The translations under genes were made by a program, and so were the position numbers. The notes below the pieces were generated by a model. It saw only the letters and a list, made by a program, of their open reading frames with translations. It was not told the origin of the DNA and did not search any database. Below are positions 58,082 through 64,000 of a stretch of 64,000 nt of DNA, piece after piece. The stretch's first letter is position 1; each line of letters opens with the position of its first letter. Source of the DNA: Antitrichia curtipendula (taxonomy: Eukaryota > Streptophyta > Bryopsida > Hypnales > Leucodontaceae); assembly GCA_951230915.1 (NCBI GenBank), contig OX579634.1, positions 52,899,570 through 52,963,569 of the forward strand. The letters run 5' to 3'.

Positions 58082-61000
58082 CTAAAGACAACAAACAAAG
58101 GAACCAATTACAGGCAGGATACAACCATTACAAACAATGAAAGTTCCAGTAGAAAATAAACTAGTCAAAGAGGTCACGAGAAGCACCTTTCGGGACACCC
58201 AAATGAGAATCCTTCTCCACCTCCATCACGCTAGCCTCCTTCTCCTTCTCCAGCTTACTAGTCTCCTTCTCAACCTCCATCACGCTAGCCTCCTTCTCCA
58301 CCTCCACCACGCCTACTCCACCAGCCTCGTCTTTCCCAGGATTACTTTCCACCATCACATCATCCTTCTTCTCTAACTCGTCACCCCGAATCCCCTCCTC
58401 TACCTCAACGCCAGTCACCTTGTCACCCGCAACCTTCTGTTTGATGATCACGTCGGGGGTCACAACATTCAACACTCCTACGAAAGAGTCATGTACCACA
58501 GCAATGGGAACATCCTGAGAGACAAGGAAGAACACACAAACATGCATCCCTGAGTAAAATGAATCAAAATGGAACTTATTCATCACCTGATACTATAAAT
58601 GCAGTCAAAGTTGTCCAGTTTATTCAAACAATGAAAATGATACAGAGTTGTAATGCTATCCCCTAGATCTAACCTTCTCTGCGATATTTGCATCGTTATG
58701 ACGGCGCAAGTTGGGACTCAATGGACTCAAGTCTTCTAGTGTGTCATCCCGAATAGGTCCAGACATCTCCGGAGCACCGATTTCAGTTGGGTCCATCTGG
58801 ACTGTTCCAAATGAACTAGGCGCAGCTCCATCCTTCCTCGCTCCAGCAGCATGGCCCTCCAGTCCATCAGACTCAGCAACAGTAGAACCCGGAGTGTGAG
58901 CACCCTGACTAGTACTTGGGAAAGATAGTAATGCGGATGCAGCATCCCTTTCATGTTGAACAACCTTAGCTGCGGCATCCACTGAATCACAAACATCCGG
59001 ATTCCCTGGAAACGCATTACTCCCCTCTCCTCGTCTCTCCGACTCCATAAATCGTGCATTTAGGTTCTGCTTTGGTTGACCCGCCTTCTTACGATTTAAA
59101 ACTGGTAGGGTATCTTCCACCAACTCCGAAAGTTTCCTCTTCTTCTGCTTGCTTGTTCCCTCTGTCGTGACTGCAGAAAGTGGATTTTCCGCAGTTTTCT
59201 CTGCGGATGGGTCCTTCAACTTCTTAGGCGGCAATGATGGTGGAGGAGAGGACACCTGCAATAACAATGTCTAGAATATGAGACTAGGTCCACAAACACT
59301 CTCCAAACGAACAACTGGAGCAATCCAGATGCATGAAGTTCATGCAACACTCACCTCGGGTGACTTGCGCTTTGGAGGCTCATCATCGCTCTTTTCAGAG
59401 TATTCTTCGCCGGTGTTCTCTGGAGTTTCCGTGTCACTGTCTGAGAGTTCCTCAACATCGGGCGGTTCTTCTTGCGGGACGTTGACTGCAAATTGCTCCT
59501 GCATTTGTCTGGCAGTAATTATCCTAGCTTTCTCTGCCTCCGCAGAGTTAAATACTTCCAAAACCTTCACCCTTCCCCACTGGTACAATACAACGATCGC
59601 CAGTTAATTCACAAGATCACTAGAAATACAAGATGACTAAGACTACAACATATAACAACAATAACAACCAATTTCCATCGTTTGGTCTTACCATTCCCAG
59701 GTGAGTGATCTCTGGTCCCCCGTTCACGTTAACAAGCACCATGTCATCTCGTATTAACCCTCCGAATAATACAAGTGCAGAATTTGCGCTCAGATAGGGC
59801 ACACCACGACGCCTCCATGAACTGTTTACGTCAGCCGGGATTGCCTCCGAATTGTATACAGAACTGTATACTTGTTGAGAGGGGAAGTAGTAGTTGAAGC
59901 GGCTTTGCGCGCTTTCCGTTTCATTGTATCCAAAGCAAAAAATTACGGACATCACGAATTCGCTTCTAGTGGCAGTTTCTGGAAAGCCGTGATCGCGTCC
60001 AGCAATGTAGTGAATCACGTGCCAATCCCAAATTTTGTGCGCGATCTCCAACTTTCGTTTGTACAAGTGAGCCACTACTTCATGGAATCCTTGAGCATCC
60101 GTCATGAGAATCGCTAGTGACCAAACGGAGGTGCCATTCTTCTCCACGCTTTCCAGAGCATCAAAAACACGTCGCAGATTCCGGTCTTCCAAAAACTTTG
60201 CCCGCGGTGCCGTAGCCGTGGCTTCAAACAAATACCAGATGTACAAGTGCCTCATCCCTTCGCCACGCCATGCTACAACGTCCTGTTGCATTAGAATGCC
60301 GCTGATGTTCCACATATTATCGTCCATGATTTTTGATAGGTACTTCTTTGCAAATCCTTTCTCCATTGCCTCTGCCACCGCGACTTGGGCTTTCGCCGTG
60401 ATGAATGCATCCCACATGTCGTGCACAAATTTGGGACAGTCCGCGGAGTCGGACGTCTTGTTTAAGCCCTTCGACCGACCTTCAAGCCAATTCTTCTTTG
60501 CGTCCATTGCCATGGCTCTGTCCACCCAAAGCTATAATTCGGGACGTCCAAACTTCATCTCAGTAGCAAATTCCTCGAACTCCGAATCGGGGTATGGAAC
60601 GTATTTCGGCTTCTTGCTGGGAAGATGGTACTGCCGGTAATGAAGCATCATCTCATTCTTCATGGCTCGGATGTATCGTTCTCTAGCTCCAGCTTCCGGT
60701 AGGGTCTCCAGTGTCGGGCCTCCTTTTCGCTTGGCCTTCGAGCTTTTCACAGTTATCTCCTTATTCTGCACCCGATCCGCAAGGAAGTTGATATCTTCTA
60801 CCCGCAACCCGTATAGAGTCTTAAAATCAAATAGAGTCAGGCGCTTCCGCAATCCCTTCGCTGGATCCGGTAGTTTGTCCTCATTGCCCGGAAGAATGTA
60901 TTGCACATACTCCCTCTCAATCCTTACCCACTTCTCAACGTCAGCGTCATCCTCCAGAAACAACAATGGGATTTTCGTTTCACTTGTGTCGGTCCCTTTG

Positions 61001-62648
61001 ACGGAGGTGAAAATAGTTGAGATCAGTGGAACGAACTCCTGAATGCATAATGATACAGAATTAGTTTTACATCTATGTTATTTGTCGACATTAGAGAAAA
61101 TCAAAACAAGCAGCTGGAGTGAACCAGATGACCTATTTGAGAACTATAATCCCAAAGACTATAATACCACGAGCAGAAGCAATGGACACCATCTGGATCA
61201 CTCCAGGTGAAAGCAACAATGGATTGACATTTGAAACCATCACGGACTCACAGATTCGACCATCAGAAGTGATTTAGATGGGTGTAATGTGATGTCCATT
61301 TCTAACAATATTTTATGAAAGAAAAAAAATATAAAAAAGAAAAAACGTACATTATACGCAGGAGTGTGTGGTCGGCCGCCATACGCTGGTTGTGGACTTC
61401 CCATCTCCCTCCATTTGATTCTCGCGGTAAGTAGCTACGTGAGAAATGATTGCTCCTTCTGTTCACCAGCGACGTTCTGGTTTAGAGCTCGAGAGAGGTG
61501 CATCACGTCCGAGAATTTGCTTCGCGGCGCAAAGATTGGGATGATTTTAAAGCAAGAGGCTTCATGAACATCCGATTCGGGAATTTCTCCGTTTTCGACA
61601 AGTTTCTTGTAGGCCTCCACTGTGTGTTGTCCCCCAATAATAAAGTAGTGGGTTTGTCTTGTGATGGATTCCAGCTTTGGACAGGTATCAAAATACGTCG
61701 CCCTCAATTCTGCGCCGTATGGCCCGATTTTTATAGGAAGCACTGTAATGACTCTCCAGTCAACGTTAAAGTCAGTTTCCAGGCGTGCTCTGTTCATCAT
61801 ACCAGGTAATCGGGTATCCTCAATGCCTCGATACACTAGCCTTCCTTCAGGGGCCCTGTGAAGATAGTCGAAGTGCACTCGCAGGACGTCACCAGCGACG
61901 TCAACAAACAGTTGTTTCTTCCACTTGTACATGCAGTCAAAGTGAGCTTTGTACAATGCCTTCATCACTTTCAACTGCTTCGAGTCGAGCTTCTTTATCT
62001 CAGCCTCCTTCATTGCAACGCAAGCGGAAATGGTCAGCTTACTGGCAGCATCTTCTGCAGCCGTCTTGTCTCCTGGTGCCCGGTCAGGGACCTCCATTTC
62101 TTCCCCTTTTTCTTTGGCGACGGTGTTGCAGCTGCGACTGGTACTATTGCCTGGGATGCCTTGCTTTGGCTGCTGTCTTGGCGAGCCTCCTCAATTAGGC
62201 TCCAAGTAACTTGCATTTCCTTCGGCGTCCACTTCGGGATGCTGCCTTTGGGATCCAGTAACGATTGTTCCACCAGTGATTCACAGTGACTCAACTCCAT
62301 CAAGCTGTAATCGAGGATGAGGCCGTAGATTCTTGTACTATCCGATCCGAGCATTTTCTCCTCAATGACAGGAGCGCAGTGTCGTTGTCAAGACCCTGCA
62401 TTTCTAGAATGTCAAGGCCGACGTCGCGGTGCACTTTCATACCACTCATAAGTTTTGGGACAATTCGCACGTGTTCATCTTCATCCTTCTTCCACTGGAT
62501 CCCCCATTCACTGACTTTGCTTAAGCAGCGATAGACCGCCGCTGGGTGCAATTTCCCACTGTAATGAAATTGATGAACCCATCCGTCACAAAAGGGTCTG
62601 AGCTTAATTGGGCACGCGTCCTCAGGTCCATCCTGAAGAAACTCATCA
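57429..62648 (-). pseudogene. ParB-like gene with C-terminal FCP1-type phosphatase-like domain, decayed
   Basis: Minus-strand exons: 62,648 to about 61,350 (ending AAT|GTACGT), 61,038-59,692, 59,579-59,355, 59,255-58,674, 58,514-58,187, 58,081-57,429. The downstream junctions I checked (59,692/59,579, 59,355/59,255, 58,674/58,514, 58,187/58,081) keep frame, so this reads as one transcript. Order: N-terminal unknown region (RPFCDGWVHQFHYSGKLHP), Lys-rich linker, ParB/sulfiredoxin-like core (HYFIIGGQHTVEAYKKL, then LSRALNQNVAGEQKEQ), a long middle part with HLYIWYLFEATAT and LIRDDMVLVNVNGGPEI followed by WGRVKVLEVFN, which may be a worn methyltransferase fold, acidic and basic linkers, then an FCP1-like domain: VMVLDLNGLLIYR, RRPGLKNFLDWL, FWSSM, VLLVDDSPIKNL. 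The usual DxDG has Asn for the second Asp, so phosphatase activity is doubtful. Breaks: TAG 61,435-61,437 and 60,532-60,534; frameshifts near 62,385 and 62,105. Element palindromes occur in its introns and upstream. Confidence 0.6.
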
Positions 62649-62689
62649 CTGCATTCAACCAAGAGCTAGTTAGATGTGAAGGTGACCAT

Positions 62690-63590
62690 CGATTGCACCT
62701 AGCCTCTTCATTGAGCTGGAGCACTCCAGATGACTGACTGCGAGCATGCATTGTGCATCACTAACCGATCACTACTTCCAATCACCTGAGAATTCTACGA
62801 CTAGGTTATGAACCACTCCACCTGCGGTGATCTATTTCTACATCTAGAACACTCCAGATGACTGATCGATAGGCAGTGCTTAATGCATTTGAGATTCAAC
62901 GTTATTCCTAGTCGTCCATGAAATGTGCACCCCAGCCTGCAATGCTACGTAAGTTCACGGGAAACTCACTGAGACTCTCATCTGGATTTGTCCAGATGAA
63001 ACAAGATTTTGAATCATCTGGATCACTCCTGATGACTAATTGAGACCGTATATGAGGCCTCATGTCTGCGCGATAATCGTATCCAACCAATAAGCTTGCA
63101 TCTAACCTTGTTATTTTAGGAGCGTTAATACGGAACTTGCTCACTGCTTTCAGATTCTCAAACTCTTATCTGGATCACTCTAGCTGAGGTATTTTATTCA
63201 TTTATCTGGAGCACTCCGGATGACTCATTGTGCCCATGCTTGAAGGTGGAACTCGCTCAGTGCTTTCAAATTATGTGACTCATCTGGATCACTCCAGATA
63301 ACATATTATCTTCAATAATCTGGAGCACTCCAGATGACTCATTGTTTCCAGGCGTGATGGTGGAACTCGCTCAGTGCTTTCAAATTTACTGACTTTCATC
63401 TGGATCACTCCAGATAGGATATTCTCTTCAAATATCTGGAGCAGTCCAGATGACTCAGTGATTCCAGGCTTTGAGGTGGAACTCTCTCAATGCTTTCAAA
63501 TTAACTGACTCTCATCTGGATTACTCCAGATGTGATAACATCTTGATTTATCTGGAGCACTCCAGATGTCTCATTGTGAACATGCTTGAA
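62690..63590. repeat. Array of the palindrome ATCTGGAGCACTCCAGAT
   Basis: About a dozen copies of ATCTGG(A/T)NCACTCCAGAT, near 62,705, 62,835, 62,977, 63,014, 63,165, 63,203, 63,279, 63,318, 63,395, 63,434, 63,511 and 63,550. From about 63,120 they sit two per unit in a 115-bp tandem repeat that also carries GGAACTCGCTCAGTGCTTTC (63,248, 63,362, 63,478). One palindrome of each unit has GGATCACTCC, the other GGAGCACTCC. The array lies immediately 5' of the minus-strand ParB-like gene; single copies occur at about 57,385, 59,305, 61,112 and 61,193. Confidence 0.85.
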
Positions 63591-63594
63591 GCAT

Positions 63595-64000
63595 GAAGAT
63601 TCCGTTATATTCCTATCTATCAAATTACTTAGCCTCCGACCTTCTACTTTTATGTGGCCTTTTGCGGATCCTGCCTGCTGCTCGATATTTCAGACGATCC
63701 TATGGATCACTTTGTATGAGATTATTGTAGAAATCTAACTACAGAACTGTATCTGGAAGCTTTGAGGTCCGCGGCCATAGGACAAGTTTTGGGGGTAATA
63801 GGGTTAACTTCCACGGTAGTAGGGTTTAGGGTGGAATTGCTTAAATACGGATTATCCCACATTGGTGTTGTTTCCTTGCCTCGCCGTGTTCCCATGATCT
63901 TTCTTACTGACTTTGAATACCTGTATACAACTAGCAGTGTATAACTTAATATACAATGACCACATTGTATTCGAAGGATGTCTTGTTTTTTCCTGAATGT
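63595..64000. other. Right end of the window, no gene seen
   Basis: No open frame beyond 60 codons. A single TTTAGGG word at about 63,822. The palindrome array ends before this stretch, so an element boundary may fall here. Confidence 0.4.

Noticed and set aside
61785..62289. Plus-strand frames of 86 to 143 codons
   Set aside because: Antisense shadows of the ParB-like exon; Cys/Ser/Phe-rich with no homologous feel.
62908..63144. 78-codon minus-strand ORF upstream of the second ParB-like gene
   Set aside because: Overlaps two element palindromes, which account for its IRSDPDDSK-type residues; no acceptor or donor links it to the gene.
63120..63590. CRISPR-like array of palindromic repeats
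   Set aside because: The intervals between palindromes are themselves repeated (115-bp unit), so there are no spacers.

Overview
This window is nuclear DNA of a land plant, probably not a flowering plant. The evidence is a Rubisco-free, intron-rich, AT-rich background, Arabidopsis-type telomere words (TTTAGGG/CCCTAAA) scattered as short interstitial tracts, a plant farnesylcysteine lyase gene with clean GT/AG introns, a SUVR-type histone methyltransferase, and in-frame stops that look like decay of methylated CAG (CHG) sites. A bryophyte, lycophyte or fern fits best, but the sequence alone does not fix the species. There is no prokaryotic operon, rRNA or CRISPR array, and I found no tRNA that I could support.

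Only one gene looks intact and host-like: a five-exon farnesylcysteine (prenylcysteine) lyase at 14,655-17,555 (+). Almost everything else is mobile DNA in different stages of decay. Layout: 0-4 kb AT-rich intergenic DNA with a foldback hairpin and a degenerate telomeric tract; 4.1-9.3 kb a DUF7869-type mobile-element gene (broken) flanked on both sides by a GGGATCYCACGAT-like word; 9.3-14.4 kb AT-rich with a TTAA-bounded inverted-repeat element; 14.6-17.6 kb the lyase; 17.9-20.4 kb two more TTAA-bounded elements; 20.4-28 kb AT-rich with short-repeat fields; 28.5-29.3 kb an unknown ORF broken only by TAG codons; 30.0-34.7 kb (-) a decayed multi-exon gene joining a ParB-like domain to a beta-class DNA methyltransferase-like domain, with a 265-bp tandem array upstream; 37-39.9 kb dispersed repeats and a field of CCGTCC/GGACGG palindromes; 40.1-42.4 kb (+) a broken hAT transposase; 42.4-55.3 kb a region saturated with the word GTAC that carries, on the minus strand, a SUVR-like SET-domain pseudogene, a coiled-coil/RING-like protein and a basic coiled-coil protein; 55.7-56.3 kb an 85-bp satellite; 57.4-62.7 kb (-) a second decayed ParB-like gene whose last exon is an FCP1-type phosphatase-like domain; 62.7-63.6 kb an array of the palindrome ATCTGGAGCACTCCAGAT.

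The main biological picture (inference): several unrelated DNA elements, each with its own short palindromic word repeated around its genes, as expected for subterminal transposase or element-protein binding sites. Two of them carry ParB-like genes, one clearly fused to a DNA methyltransferase-like region, and another carries a histone-methyltransferase relative. All of these genes share one decay signature: in-frame stops that are nearly always TAG in otherwise open coding sequence.
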